Shown: positions 44,712-53,051, counted from the stretch's first letter. The stretch is 64,000 nucleotides of DNA from Pelagicoccus albus (GCF_014230145.1 NZ_JACHVC010000005.1:69501-133500), one strand, 5' to 3'. The notes: generated by a model from the letters alone, not told the origin. Program-made: numbers and translations.

Positions 44712-45149
44712 TTATTTATCGCCCTCTCCGGTTAACTCCGGAATGAGGTAAGGATTATCAACGTCCTCGCTAACTCCCATATTGTCGGGGGTTGCATTGA
44801 AGTCGAAGCGGATAATATCTACTGTACTGCTGCTGAGTGATGGCTTTTTCAATACGACTGAGAGACGTATCTCCTCGAGTAGCTTTTTTTGGCGACGAGC
44901 CGTATTCAAGTCATCGATAGGGCCGTAAAGGTAGGTGAGGAGTTCGTGTTTATAGCGAATATACCAGCCTTCGTCAGAGAGGCCGTATTGGGTCACGTCG
45001 ATGCCTGGATACGTTTCGTCGAATTTCTGTTTTGAAAATCTGGCACCGTCTGCAATGGCTTCAAGCGGGTAAACGATCACTTTATCGGCTTGAGCCTGCA
45101 GTGTGGCGACTGAGAGTGCCAACATCGCTAAGGTAAGGAGTTTTTTCAT
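44712..45149 (-). CDS. Small secreted protein, third gene of an unknown envelope operon
   Basis: A 145-residue protein with a signal peptide (KKLLTLAMLALSVATLQAQA, cleavage near residue 21). The mature part has no recognised domain. It contains KHELLTYLYGPIDDLNTARRQKKLLEEIRLSVVLKKPSL and an acidic C-terminus ending in ELTGEGDK. It lies 20 bases after the Ser/Gln-rich gene and probably shares its transcript. It is likely periplasmic; no catalytic pattern is visible. Confidence 0.75.
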   Translation of the reverse strand: MKKLLTLAMLALSVATLQAQADKVIVYPLEAIADGARFSKQKFDETYPGIDVTQYGLSDEGWYIRYKHELLTYLYGPIDDLNTARRQKKLLEEIRLSVVLKKPSLSSSTVDIIRFDFNATPDNMGVSEDVDNPYLIPELTGEGDK

Positions 45150-45169
45150 ACGTGATTGGAAAAGTGACC

Positions 45170-46054
45170 CTACAGGTTCGAAGGAACCGCAACGTCGTCA
45201 ATGGTACCTTTTTCCCGTTTGCTGCCGGATGAGCCACCGATGTCCTCTGGCATGGCTTGTCCGTCGCCCTCGCTATCCTGCTGGTCGCCTTGCTGGTTTT
45301 GATTCCCATTCCGCTTGGAGTTATTTTGGGCTGTTTCGCTAGATTCGGAAGACTCGCCCTCGGATCCCGCTCCTTCGCTCTGAGAAGTACCGTCTGGATC
45401 GATTTGGGCCGCTTGGTCTCCAATCGCTTGTTCCGCCGGCGCTTCCGGAAGCTGGTCCGAAATAGATTGGCTACTTGCTTGAGCGGAGGCTGACTGGCTT
45501 TGGGCATCTGACATTTGCCCCTGGCTTTGCTGCCCTTGTTGGCCCTGCTGACCTTGCTGGTTCTGTTGTTGCCCTTGTTGGCCCTGCTGCCCCTGTTGTT
45601 GAGAGGAATCAGACATTTGCCCTTGGCTCTGACTCTCGCTTTGCGATTGGCTCTGCTGGCTTTGGGGTGGCATGGGGAAGGGGCTTTGCTGGCTGCTGCT
45701 TGAGCTAGATCCACTGCTTCCACCCATGATTGGAATGCTGCTGGAGCTGCTTGAACTGCTAGAGCTTTGAGAGGAAGAACCGCTCATTCCCGGTAGATTA
45801 AGTCCGTTCAAACCGGGGAGGTTGGTCTGAATGTCGAGCGGGGGAAGCTGGGATTCGTTGACTACATTGATCGAGCCGCCGAGTGGATTATTGTCTGACT
45901 GTATGTTGCCACCGCTTGAGCTGGCTCCGTTCACGACAGCGTCGTAGATCGAGGGATCCGGATCGATTTGCCCATGAAGAGTGGAAAGAAACGAGATGCT
46001 CAAGCTTGCGCAAAGCAGTCCTAGCCGGCGGCGATTTGGAATGAGTTCTTTCAT
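45170..46054 (-). CDS. Secreted Ser/Gln-rich low-complexity protein
   Basis: A 294-residue protein with an N-terminal signal (about 1-29, LGLLCASLSISFLSTLHGQ). After ~70 ordinary residues it turns into long Ser and Gln stretches: a Ser-dominated block (about 92-125), then Gln/Ser and Gly-Gln-Gln repeats (about 125-185). A tail rich in Glu/Ser/Asn ends in a basic SGSKREKGTIDDVAVPSNL. The heptapeptide SQGQMSD occurs twice and flanks the Gly-Gln-Gln repeats. Such composition suggests a disordered, possibly surface or matrix protein. No homology is claimed. It sits between the TPR membrane protein gene (34 bases away) and the small secreted protein gene. Confidence 0.75.
   Translation of the reverse strand: MKELIPNRRRLGLLCASLSISFLSTLHGQIDPDPSIYDAVVNGASSSGGNIQSDNNPLGGSINVVNESQLPPLDIQTNLPGLNGLNLPGMSGSSSQSSSSSSSSSSIPIMGGSSGSSSSSSQQSPFPMPPQSQQSQSQSESQSQGQMSDSSQQQGQQGQQGQQQNQQGQQGQQGQQSQGQMSDAQSQSASAQASSQSISDQLPEAPAEQAIGDQAAQIDPDGTSQSEGAGSEGESSESSETAQNNSKRNGNQNQQGDQQDSEGDGQAMPEDIGGSSGSKREKGTIDDVAVPSNL
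45505..45790 (-). repeat. Low-complexity Ser/Gln/Gly-Gln-Gln coding repeat block
   Basis: Short irregular repeats, read on the minus strand, encode runs of Ser, Gln and Gly-Gln-Gln. The DNA is not a clean tandem array, because codons vary between units, which argues for selection on the protein rather than recent slippage alone. Copies of the SQGQMSD unit stand near 45508-45528 and 45609-45629. Confidence 0.7.
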
Positions 46055-46088
46055 AATGGGAGCGGAGTTGATTGTTGGTGGCTGCTAA

Positions 46089-47798
46089 TCAGTAATCGTT
46101 TTTGATGGTGGCTGCTACGTTGATCGGGTCTTGGGTCATGCCTCCTCGGATTTGCAGCCCGAAGCGGACGTCTTGGTAGTTCTTTTTTCTGCCAATAATG
46201 AAGTACTTGCCCGGCAGGAGCGCCACGGTGGTGGACTCGAATTTTTCTGGTTTGCGCATGGTAGGCCCTTGGATACTGACCCAAGTGCTTCCGTCGGAAG
46301 TGAGCGTTAGGCTGACGGGTTGGCTTTGCAGTTGCAGAAACTTGCGGAGACGGTCGCCTTCTTCGGTGAGCGGGAGATACTCCGGCTTCGATTTCATGGC
46401 TTCGTCGAAAGTGCGGATAGCCATTTGGAATTCGGTGCGCTGGGCTTCCGTTTTGGCGACTTCGAGCAAGGTTTCGTAGCGCAGGATGCTACGAATCATG
46501 CGGCCTGTTCTCAGGAGGCCGTCTTTGGCTTCTTTTAGGTCTGGCTCCATGTTGACCAATTCCTGATAGAGGTCGCGGGCACTTTCCCAGTCGTAGACGC
46601 GTTCGTAATCGTAGGCTTGGGTGATCCGAGTGACGATGTCGTTTTGACGCTTTTCTGAACGGGCTTGAGAAATGGAGCCCTCGATATCGGTACGTTCAGG
46701 GAAGATGGCCAACGCGGCTTGGTAGTTGCGAATCGCATCTTCGAATCTAGAGTCGCTCATCGCGGTTTCGGCTGCGGTGTAGGCAGCTGTGAAGTCTCGC
46801 TCAGCGATCTTCCGTTTAAGACGGGTCACTCCCGATTGGGCCTTCGCCGAACCAGAGTCGATGCTAGCCGCGTTTTGGAAGTGGCTGAGGGAGGCTTCGA
46901 AATCGCCACTCTGCTCGGCTGAGACAGCGGACTGCAAAGCGGAGAATACTTTGTCAGCTACGCGAGCGCGCTCGAGCTGTTTGATGGCTTCTTCGTTGGT
47001 CGGCTCAATTTCGAGCACTTTGGTAAATGCTTGGATAGCTTCCTCGCTTTTGCCCTGAGCGATGAATCGCATGCCTTGGGAGGCGTTGGAGCGAATGAAG
47101 TCCGTGATGGATTGCTTGACTTGGTCGAGGTAGTCGTCGGCTTCCTCCATGCGGGTGAGAGCGGGCGAGAAGCTTCCGTCGTCCAAGAAATTCTTACCCT
47201 CCGATGCGGCGCCAAAGGCGGCCTCGAAACTATCGGGCGCGAGGTGCTTGCCTATCTCGAGCTCGCTGGAGCGTACGAGGAACTGGTTGTAGAGGTCGCG
47301 AGCCTTCTGCTTGTTTTCAACCTCGGTCGTGAAATCCTCTATCAGGGTGTCGACTTGATTGTATTGATTGATGGCTCTGGCGAAGCGGGAATCGTTCATG
47401 AGGTCGTCAGCATCTATCTTTTCCTTCTCGATTCTGATCAGCATCTGCCGGAGCACCTCGTTGCCGGTGATTGGCATTTGGCGAGCCGCATCCAACTTGC
47501 GATCGACCGCGTCCTTCACGCCTTGGGCTCTCGAAATGCTTTCGAATGCTCTGCGAGGATCGACTTCCACTATTTCGCCATCGGCCGTCATTTGTACCTC
47601 TGTCGAGGGCGGCGTGTAGAAAAAGAGGAAGTAGCTTATCAAGCCGATGCCGAGGATGACTAGCGTCGCGATCGCACCACCCAAGTACGCTTTCACGGCT
47701 GGTTTAGCGTTAGCGCTTTGGTCCTCTTCTTCCGGGTTCCAGTGGATTACTTTGTGTCGTTTGGGCGTTTGCCGTGATGGATCTTGAAGATCAGCCAT
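46089..47798 (-). CDS. Inner-membrane TPR-repeat protein with PEGA-like C-terminal domain
   Basis: A 569-residue protein with an N-terminal charged cytoplasmic part, one helix (about 37-57, AYLGGAIATLVILGIGLISYFLFF) and a long periplasmic region. From about residue 85 to 480 it is helical, with several TPR-like units; the clearest are SQGMRFIAQGKSEEAIQAFTKVLEIEPTNEEA and the block with YQAALAIFPERTDIEGSI. The last ~75 residues form a beta-rich domain with STTVALLPGKYFIIGRKKNYQDVRFGLQIRGG, which resembles PEGA-type domains. Such proteins often act as scaffolds for envelope complexes. It is the first gene of the three-gene operon with the Ser/Gln-rich and small secreted proteins. Confidence 0.82.
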   Translation of the reverse strand: MADLQDPSRQTPKRHKVIHWNPEEEDQSANAKPAVKAYLGGAIATLVILGIGLISYFLFFYTPPSTEVQMTADGEIVEVDPRRAFESISRAQGVKDAVDRKLDAARQMPITGNEVLRQMLIRIEKEKIDADDLMNDSRFARAINQYNQVDTLIEDFTTEVENKQKARDLYNQFLVRSSELEIGKHLAPDSFEAAFGAASEGKNFLDDGSFSPALTRMEEADDYLDQVKQSITDFIRSNASQGMRFIAQGKSEEAIQAFTKVLEIEPTNEEAIKQLERARVADKVFSALQSAVSAEQSGDFEASLSHFQNAASIDSGSAKAQSGVTRLKRKIAERDFTAAYTAAETAMSDSRFEDAIRNYQAALAIFPERTDIEGSISQARSEKRQNDIVTRITQAYDYERVYDWESARDLYQELVNMEPDLKEAKDGLLRTGRMIRSILRYETLLEVAKTEAQRTEFQMAIRTFDEAMKSKPEYLPLTEEGDRLRKFLQLQSQPVSLTLTSDGSTWVSIQGPTMRKPEKFESTTVALLPGKYFIIGRKKNYQDVRFGLQIRGGMTQDPINVAATIKNDY

Positions 47799-48152
47799 AG
47801 TTTACTCTCCTTTGGTGAGGTCGCGTCGATCGTGGGGTCTGGTTGTCAGGGCTTTTTGAGAAGCAAATTTAGCGCTCAACCTATGCCAATTGTGGGCACT
47901 TGTGAAGCGTGGTTGTGTAAAAATACGAAAACCGTTTCCTTGCGGATTCAATTAAGGGACCGCAGCGGGCTAAATGAGCTCCTTTTATTGGTATAAATTT
48001 GTTCAAAGTTTGGCCTGAGTTGCGCTAGAGCGTTACGTGGTTAATGCCTTATCTATTGCAATGTTTGGCGGCTCGCACGAGTGTGCGTGAAACCGAATTC
48101 GCATTTCAGGCGTATCCTTTTTTCGTAGCGCCCAATCTCACACCGATTTGCC
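47799..48152. other. 354-base divergent intergenic region without a gene
   Basis: It separates the TPR operon (leftward) from the M48 protease (rightward) and should hold both promoters. A partly symmetric GAAAACCGTTTC (47927-47938) resembles LacI-type operators only loosely. A short hairpin (CGCAC-gagt-GTGCG, 48074-48087) lies 66 bases before the M48 start. AT-rich sequence occurs around 47975-48005. Nothing is strong enough to call. Confidence 0.45.
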
Positions 48153-48986
48153 ATGAAGATTTTCTTAAAAGGTACCCCGATCCTCGCTGCCGTCATGCTC
48201 TTGTGCTCTTGCAGCACCACGCCAGTAACCGGACGGAAGCAGATGAATCTCACCTCCGAAACGGAGGTCGCCAAAATGTCGATCGCCTCATTTGAGCAAA
48301 TGAAGGCCGATATGCCGATATCGACTGATCCGGAATACAACGATATGTTGCAGCGGGTTGGTTTCCGGATTTCTCAGCAAGTGTTCTCGGCCATGCCGCT
48401 AGCGGAATGGGAGTTCGTCGTCTTCGATCAGCAGGACGTAAACGCTTTTGCCATGCCCGGTGGGAAGGTTGGCGTTTTCGAAGGGCTTTTCAAGATCGTG
48501 AAAACCGAAGATGAGCTCGCTTCAGTCGTCGCCCACGAGATCGCTCACGTGACGGCGAGACACACGCACGAGAGAATTTCGCAGGCGATGGTCCTCAACG
48601 GAGGGGGCACGCTCGTAAACGTAGCCACCGCCGTAACGGGCGCTGGGCTTCTCGGAGTGGGAAGTGGCAGCTATATAAACATGTCTTCTGTCATCACAGG
48701 ACTCTACGGAATGAAGGCCGGTCAAAGCGCTGCAAAATGGGACCAAAACAAGGAGGCGGAAGCGGACCACATTGGCATTATTTATATGGCCCGCGCGGGA
48801 TATGATCCGCATGCGGCGATTACTGTGATGGAACGAATGGTGGAGCTCGACTCCGGCAGAGGTGGAGGCACCTACAATTCGACTCACCCTTCATCGGTCG
48901 ACCGTTTGAACGCCTTGCATGGCTATTTGTTCGATGCGATGGAAGAGTATGAAAAGTCGAAGGACTTTTACTTCCAGGAGTTTTAA
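48153..48986 (+). CDS. M48-family metallopeptidase, lipoprotein
   Basis: A 277-residue lipoprotein with a signal peptide and a lipobox-like LLCSC near residues 16-20. The zinc protease core carries HEIAH (residues 128-132) in ASVVAHEIAHVTARHTHERIS, with the third ligand glutamate in NKEAEADHIGIIYMARAGYDP. This is the LoiP/BepA-type small M48 group, which works in the periplasm on misfolded or outer-membrane proteins. The HPSSVDRLNALHGYL ending is also typical. It has no operon partner; the olsB-like gene starts 156 bases further on. Confidence 0.94.
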   Translation: MKIFLKGTPILAAVMLLCSCSTTPVTGRKQMNLTSETEVAKMSIASFEQMKADMPISTDPEYNDMLQRVGFRISQQVFSAMPLAEWEFVVFDQQDVNAFAMPGGKVGVFEGLFKIVKTEDELASVVAHEIAHVTARHTHERISQAMVLNGGGTLVNVATAVTGAGLLGVGSGSYINMSSVITGLYGMKAGQSAAKWDQNKEAEADHIGIIYMARAGYDPHAAITVMERMVELDSGRGGGTYNSTHPSSVDRLNALHGYLFDAMEEYEKSKDFYFQEF

Positions 48987-49141
48987 TTTATTTTCCTTGT
49001 TTCGGGAATGTTAAGCAGGGGTGACGCCTCTGTTAATTCGAACGAGCCGTATCTCGGCGCTCTTGACTGCTGCTTTTCTCTCGGGAGAATTTCAGCTAAG
49101 TTAAGGCTTCCGAGCCACTTGCTAATCCAACCTCCGAAACA

Positions 49142-49936
49142 ATGCCACTTAGTGCCACCGATCGCATTCGTCGCGTCCAGCAGTTTATCCCGCCGTCTCC
49201 AACTTCTGCTTACAAGGTTCGCATCTCGGGGACCGATTTGGACGTAGCCGGAGCTCAGCGTCTGCGCTACAAGGTTTTTAATGTCGAATTGGGAGAAGGC
49301 CTCAAGGAATCCGAGGCTACGGGAAAAGATGAAGACCCCTTTGATGCGGTTTGCGACCATCTCCTGATCGAGCACGTGACAAGTGGTGAGATCATAGGAA
49401 CCTATCGTTTGCAGACTGGTCGCTCCGCGGGCGATCACATCGGATACTACAGCGAGCAGGAGTTCGATTTCGCCCCTTTTGAGCCGATACGCTCTGAGCT
49501 CGTTGAGCTCGGGCGGGCATGTATCGCCAAAGAGCATCGGAACATGGTGGTACTTGGCCTCTTGTGGAAAGGGATCGCTCAGTACGCTAAGATTTTTGGC
49601 GCTCGATATCTTGTGGGGTGTAGCTCGATCACATCAACCGATCCAGTCGTGGGGCAGGCCGCTTTTTGCAAACTGTCGCGCTACTTGGCGGAGGCCAAGT
49701 TCCTGACTCGCGCAACGCAACGTTACCGCTGCGACGTGGAGCCAGAGAGAGAATACGAGGTAATCGAATTATCTCGAAGCGTGGATATCCCGAGACTCAT
49801 GCGAGCCTATCTGACCTTGGGCGCCAGAATTTGTGGGGAGCCCGCGTTGGATAGGGATTTTAAAACCATAGATTTCCTGACCTTGATCGACTTGAGATCG
49901 ATGGGCCCTCGGGCCATGGCGAAGTTTCTTGGCTAA
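49142..49936 (+). CDS. olsB: OlsB-like GNAT N-acyltransferase (ornithine lipid synthesis, step 1)
   Basis: A 264-residue acyltransferase of the OlsB/hemolysin-like GNAT group. It has AGAQRLRYKVFNVELGEG, DHLLIEHVTSGEIIGTYRLQ, the acyl-carrier site ELGRACIAKEHRN, and LLWKGIAQYAKIFGARYLVGCSSI. OlsB proteins attach a 3-hydroxyacyl chain from ACP to ornithine's alpha-amino group, giving lyso-ornithine lipid. The next gene encodes an OlsA-type acyltransferase, which supports this assignment. The ornithine specificity itself is inferred, and another amino acid is possible. No signal peptide or membrane helix is visible. Confidence 0.85.
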   Translation: MPLSATDRIRRVQQFIPPSPTSAYKVRISGTDLDVAGAQRLRYKVFNVELGEGLKESEATGKDEDPFDAVCDHLLIEHVTSGEIIGTYRLQTGRSAGDHIGYYSEQEFDFAPFEPIRSELVELGRACIAKEHRNMVVLGLLWKGIAQYAKIFGARYLVGCSSITSTDPVVGQAAFCKLSRYLAEAKFLTRATQRYRCDVEPEREYEVIELSRSVDIPRLMRAYLTLGARICGEPALDRDFKTIDFLTLIDLRSMGPRAMAKFLG

Positions 49937-50001
49937 AATACGCTCGGTTTAGGCGTCGGTCAAAGCTTGTCATCGCAGCGTCGCTGGGCTTTGTCAGGGG
50001 C

Positions 50002-50769
50002 GTGAATTCTTTGCTTAAACGCCTTCGTCAGACTAAACGCTTGCTAGCGGTCTTGGGCGTTTTCGCGATCGCTGGAGCGGATTTTCTTTTTCGCGTCCCT
50101 CGCAATCCGAGTCGGAAAGATCGAGCCGTTTGGCTGCAGCGTTCTGCTCGCAGACTTTTGCGAGCCTTGAGGTTTGAAGTGCGGCAGATCGGCGAGGCTC
50201 CGCCTGGAGGGTTTATCGCACCGAATCACATGAGCTATATGGATATCATTGTTCTGTCTTCAGTGGCTCCGCAGGTCTTTCTTTCCAAGATCGAGGTAGA
50301 TGATTGGCCGGTCGTGGGCCGATTCACCCGCATGGCTGGAACGCTTTATATCGACCGAAAACGCCGTAGCGATGTGGCTCGCAAGGAAGCGGGCTTTTCC
50401 GAGGTGATCGAAGAGGGGATTGGCATGACTTTCTTTTTGGAGGGGACATCTTCGGATGGCCGGGATGTGTTGCCGTTTCGTGCTTCGCTCTTGCAGCCGC
50501 TCATTGCGAACACTTGGCCGATTACTCCGACTTATCTCAAATACGTCTGCGAAGGAGGAGATGTGAGCCAGGACGTTTGCTGGTGGGGCGATATGGCGTT
50601 TGCTCCCCATTTGTTTCGCCTGCTCGCGGTGCGTAAAACGCTAGCGACCATCGTATTTGGTAATCAACGACAAGCGTGTGGAGACCGGAAGGAGCTCGCC
50701 ATCGAATTGCGAACAGAGGTTCAACGCTTGGCAGAGCGAGCGGAGTCGCAAACTGCGTTTGAGATTTGA
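50002..50769 (+). CDS. olsA: OlsA-like lysophospholipid/lyso-ornithine lipid O-acyltransferase (PlsC family)
   Basis: A 255-residue PlsC-family acyltransferase from a GTG start at 50002. A short hydrophobic N-terminal helix (about 15-30) suggests membrane association. The HX4D motif is APNHMSYMDIIVLSS, and the substrate-binding block reads FFLEGTSSDGRDVLPFR, close to the FPEGTTTDG of OlsA enzymes. A lyso-ornithine lipid acyltransferase role fits the preceding OlsB-like gene 65 bases upstream. 1-acyl-glycerol-3-phosphate acylation is the alternative. The next small gene's longest frame overlaps its end by 4 bases. Confidence 0.86.
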   Translation: MNSLLKRLRQTKRLLAVLGVFAIAGADFLFRVPRNPSRKDRAVWLQRSARRLLRALRFEVRQIGEAPPGGFIAPNHMSYMDIIVLSSVAPQVFLSKIEVDDWPVVGRFTRMAGTLYIDRKRRSDVARKEAGFSEVIEEGIGMTFFLEGTSSDGRDVLPFRASLLQPLIANTWPITPTYLKYVCEGGDVSQDVCWWGDMAFAPHLFRLLAVRKTLATIVFGNQRQACGDRKELAIELRTEVQRLAERAESQTAFEI

Positions 50770-50801
50770 CGCTTAGGCGGATCGAAAGCTTGCTCCTATT
50801 T

Positions 50802-51041
50802 ATGGCGACACCGAGCGAGAAAAATTTCCAAGATTACAAAAAGGCCGAGAAGAAGGCGATGGAGCTATTGGCCGAGATGAAAGCCGTGTCGCCCAAGAAG
50901 AACGATATCGAACTGTCTCTCTTGGTCGCCATTTTCGAGTTGCACAAGCGGGAGCTGCCGGCGGCCAATATCGCTAAGATCATCCAGGGGCACTTAAACG
51001 AGCTCGTGCCGTTTTATTCAAGAGGCCCAGAGGGCAACTAA
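50802..51041 (+). CDS. Small conserved-looking soluble protein, unknown
   Basis: A 79-residue, highly charged alpha-helical protein from the ATG at 50802. A longer in-frame reading from 50766 would overlap the olsA end. It contains DYKKAEKKAMELLAEMKAVS and LSLLVAIFELHKRELPAANIAKIIQGHLNELVPFY; the second part could form a helix-turn-helix-like pair, but no family is recognised. It follows olsA by 32 bases and may share its transcript. Its function is unknown. Confidence 0.6.
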   Translation: MATPSEKNFQDYKKAEKKAMELLAEMKAVSPKKNDIELSLLVAIFELHKRELPAANIAKIIQGHLNELVPFYSRGPEGN

Positions 51042-51219
51042 CGGCCGTCGGGGAATTGGTGCCTTCTTTAGAGTAGGCTACCGACTAGTTCAGCATCGCC
51101 GGGCAAAACTCTCGAAGCCGGGAATTGCCAAATTCGTGAAATGGGGCGATAATACAGTTCTTGTATGCCATCTCGTCTTGTTCGTTGAACAAGGCCAACC
51201 CACTACCCCGTTTGCTGCT

Positions 51220-52404
51220 ATGCCAACTTCCGTTGAGATAATCCACAATGGTGAACCGCGTCTGGATGCGTCTGATCACCTGCTAAAATTGGAAACCTTC
51301 GAAGATTGGCTGATCGGTCGATGTTCGAATATCGTCTTAGAGAATCGTCTGCCCTTAGGAAGCAAAGCGACCGATGAGCTGCCGTTTTTTAAAACCCCGT
51401 TTTTGATGGGAGACGTCATCGAAGTCGTAGTCGATGGGACTCGATTGATGAAGGGGTTTGTCCGAGGGCTCGAAGGAATATACGAATCGGGAACCCACCC
51501 TTGCTTAAGGTTGTATGTAGGTTCGGAACTAGAGCGCTTAGCGGCAGATGAACGATCGGAGCTACATCAAGAGCTGGGCCTTTCCGACCTAGTGGAGTCT
51601 GCCTGTTCCCGATGTGGTCTTCAGCTAGATTGGAAAGGTGGCAGTGGGCTAATGGAGACACTGGCTCAAGAGAGTGAAACGGACTATGACCTGTTGACGG
51701 ATCTCTTGGTCGAGTCAGACTTGTATTGGTACATTAACGACGAGGATTGGCTCGTAGTTGCGAAGCGTCATGTTTCGCCCCCTAGCTCATTGACGCTCAA
51801 TCCCAAAAGGAAATTGAAGTCGTTTCGTGCCGTAGCGGATGTGGGAGGTATGGCTACTGAGGTTAAATCTGAATTGATGGATGAGTCTACGGGGAGCCCT
51901 GTTCGTGTGAGTGTAAGTGCAAATTCCTTACCGAATCGTAGTAGTGGAAGCAACGCCGGGCCGGCCGCTGCGGAGTTCGTTTTTGGCCCATGCTTGCACT
52001 CCTGGCCCGGCGGACGAATGGGATACAGCCATCTGCAAGAAGGTGCGGTCTCTGTCTTTAGACAAATCTGCCGGCAGTTTATTTTGGGCGAAGGAGAGTG
52101 TGTATTCAGTCCCTCGATGCAGGTTGGATCTCGACTGCGGTTTTCAGGCTTGGGAGGTCCGTATGATGGAGTCGCGTTCGTTTCAGAAGTCCGACATTGC
52201 TATGATCGGGATCAGGGATGGAGAACTTACTTTGACTGCGAATTTTCAGAGTCGGGCTTGTTTCATAAAAAGAAGCTGGCGAAGCCCAAGGTTCGACGAG
52301 CTAGGGCGACTCGTTCGCCCTCTACGTCGTCCAGAATCGTCTCGAACCGGCGGACCCGGAGCGTGAGGCCTTCTGGCTTTGGAAATGTGAACCCTGCAAA
52401 CTGA
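51220..52404 (+). CDS. Phage tail hub-like protein (gp27/late control D-like half of VgrG)
   Basis: A 394-residue protein from the ATG at 51220; a GTG at 51136 is an alternative but gives an unlikely extension. It has the order of a gp27/VgrG-N hub: a beta-barrel part with FFKTPFLMGDVIEVVVDGTRLMKGFVRGLEG, a helical insert (LSDLVESACSRCGLQLDW), the tell-tale QESETDYDLLTDLLVESDLYWYINDEDWLVVAKR, and a second barrel (MQVGSRLRFSGLGGPYDGVAFVSEVRH). The C-terminal ~45 residues are strongly basic. It precedes the spike gene by 18 bases. This split hub and spike arrangement is seen in phages, while T6SS VgrG is usually fused. Confidence 0.75.
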   Translation: MPTSVEIIHNGEPRLDASDHLLKLETFEDWLIGRCSNIVLENRLPLGSKATDELPFFKTPFLMGDVIEVVVDGTRLMKGFVRGLEGIYESGTHPCLRLYVGSELERLAADERSELHQELGLSDLVESACSRCGLQLDWKGGSGLMETLAQESETDYDLLTDLLVESDLYWYINDEDWLVVAKRHVSPPSSLTLNPKRKLKSFRAVADVGGMATEVKSELMDESTGSPVRVSVSANSLPNRSSGSNAGPAAAEFVFGPCLHSWPGGRMGYSHLQEGAVSVFRQICRQFILGEGECVFSPSMQVGSRLRFSGLGGPYDGVAFVSEVRHCYDRDQGWRTYFDCEFSESGLFHKKKLAKPKVRRARATRSPSTSSRIVSNRRTRSVRPSGFGNVNPAN

Positions 52405-52422
52405 TACGGAGATTTTGAAATT

Positions 52423-53037
52423 ATGTACGAATCAATAGGTAGTGCGGAAGTTATAGATGTTGAAGATCCTCAAGGGCGGGGACGAGTGCAGGTGCTTCCA
52501 GTCGGAGTCGCTGGCGGTATTGCTCGTTGGGCTCGAGTGTCTACACCGTATTCGGGCAATGGATATGGCATGTTTTTTACTCCAGAAGTTGGTGATGAGG
52601 TACTGGTTGCTTTTGCAACGGCGACATCCAGCGAGCCGGTTGTTCTTGGGTCGCTCTCCCGGGCGAGCGACGCTCGAGTTGAAAGCGATCCTGAAGTAAA
52701 GTCGCTCAAAACCAAGGCCGGGCATGAGTTGGTATTCAGCGACCAAAAGGTCGAGCTGAAGACCGCGAGTGGACATTATCTGAGTTTAGATGATTCCGAT
52801 GGTTCGGTGACTCTCTCCAGCGAGCAAGGGGATTTAATCAAGCTGGACAGAGGAACAATACAGCTGGAAGCGGGAATCAAAATTGAAGCCCGAAGTTCCA
52901 CGCTGGAAATCGATGCCGCCAATATATCAGTCAATGCGCCGGTGGTGCAATTTTCCGGAGTTCTGCAGTGCGATTCGCTTCTAGCCAGCTCAGTAGTTTC
53001 TGCCAACTATTCTCCCGGAGTGGGCAATTTGAAGTAG
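52423..53037 (+). CDS. gp5/VgrG-like phage baseplate spike protein
   Basis: A 204-residue protein. The OB-fold (about 1-85) is a strong match to the gp5/VgrG signature: DVEDPQGRGRVQVLPVG, ARWARVSTPYSGNGYGMFFTPEVGDEVLVAFA and SEPVVLGSLSRA. From about residue 95 it becomes repetitive beta strands (KTKAGHELVFSD, KTASGHYLSLDD, LSSEQGDLIKLDRG, LEIDAANISVNAP), as expected for a trimeric spike helix. No lysozyme or toxin domain and no PAAR tip are seen. It forms the central puncturing device with the hub gene upstream. It ends 14 bases before the convergent gene's stop. Confidence 0.85.
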   Translation: MYESIGSAEVIDVEDPQGRGRVQVLPVGVAGGIARWARVSTPYSGNGYGMFFTPEVGDEVLVAFATATSSEPVVLGSLSRASDARVESDPEVKSLKTKAGHELVFSDQKVELKTASGHYLSLDDSDGSVTLSSEQGDLIKLDRGTIQLEAGIKIEARSSTLEIDAANISVNAPVVQFSGVLQCDSLLASSVVSANYSPGVGNLK

Positions 53038-53051
53038 GGGCATCGCAGAGC

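Noticed and set aside
45150-45720. Alternative long frames on both strands across the Ser/Gln-rich gene
   Set aside because: They mirror the low-complexity sequence and give Leu- or Arg-biased peptides without start signals; the minus-strand frame with a signal peptide is the sensible one.
45505-45790. CRISPR array or minisatellite
   Set aside because: The repeats are short, irregular and in frame, coding for Gln/Ser/Gly runs with varied codons; there are no spacers and no cas genes.
47927-47938. LacI-type operator GAAAACCGTTTC upstream of the TPR operon
   Set aside because: The symmetry is only partial, a single copy is present and no LacI-family regulator lies nearby.
51220-53037. A complete type VI secretion or eCIS locus
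   Set aside because: Only the hub and spike genes are seen; no sheath, tube, baseplate wedge, ClpV-like ATPase, PAAR or effector gene lies in the neighbourhood.
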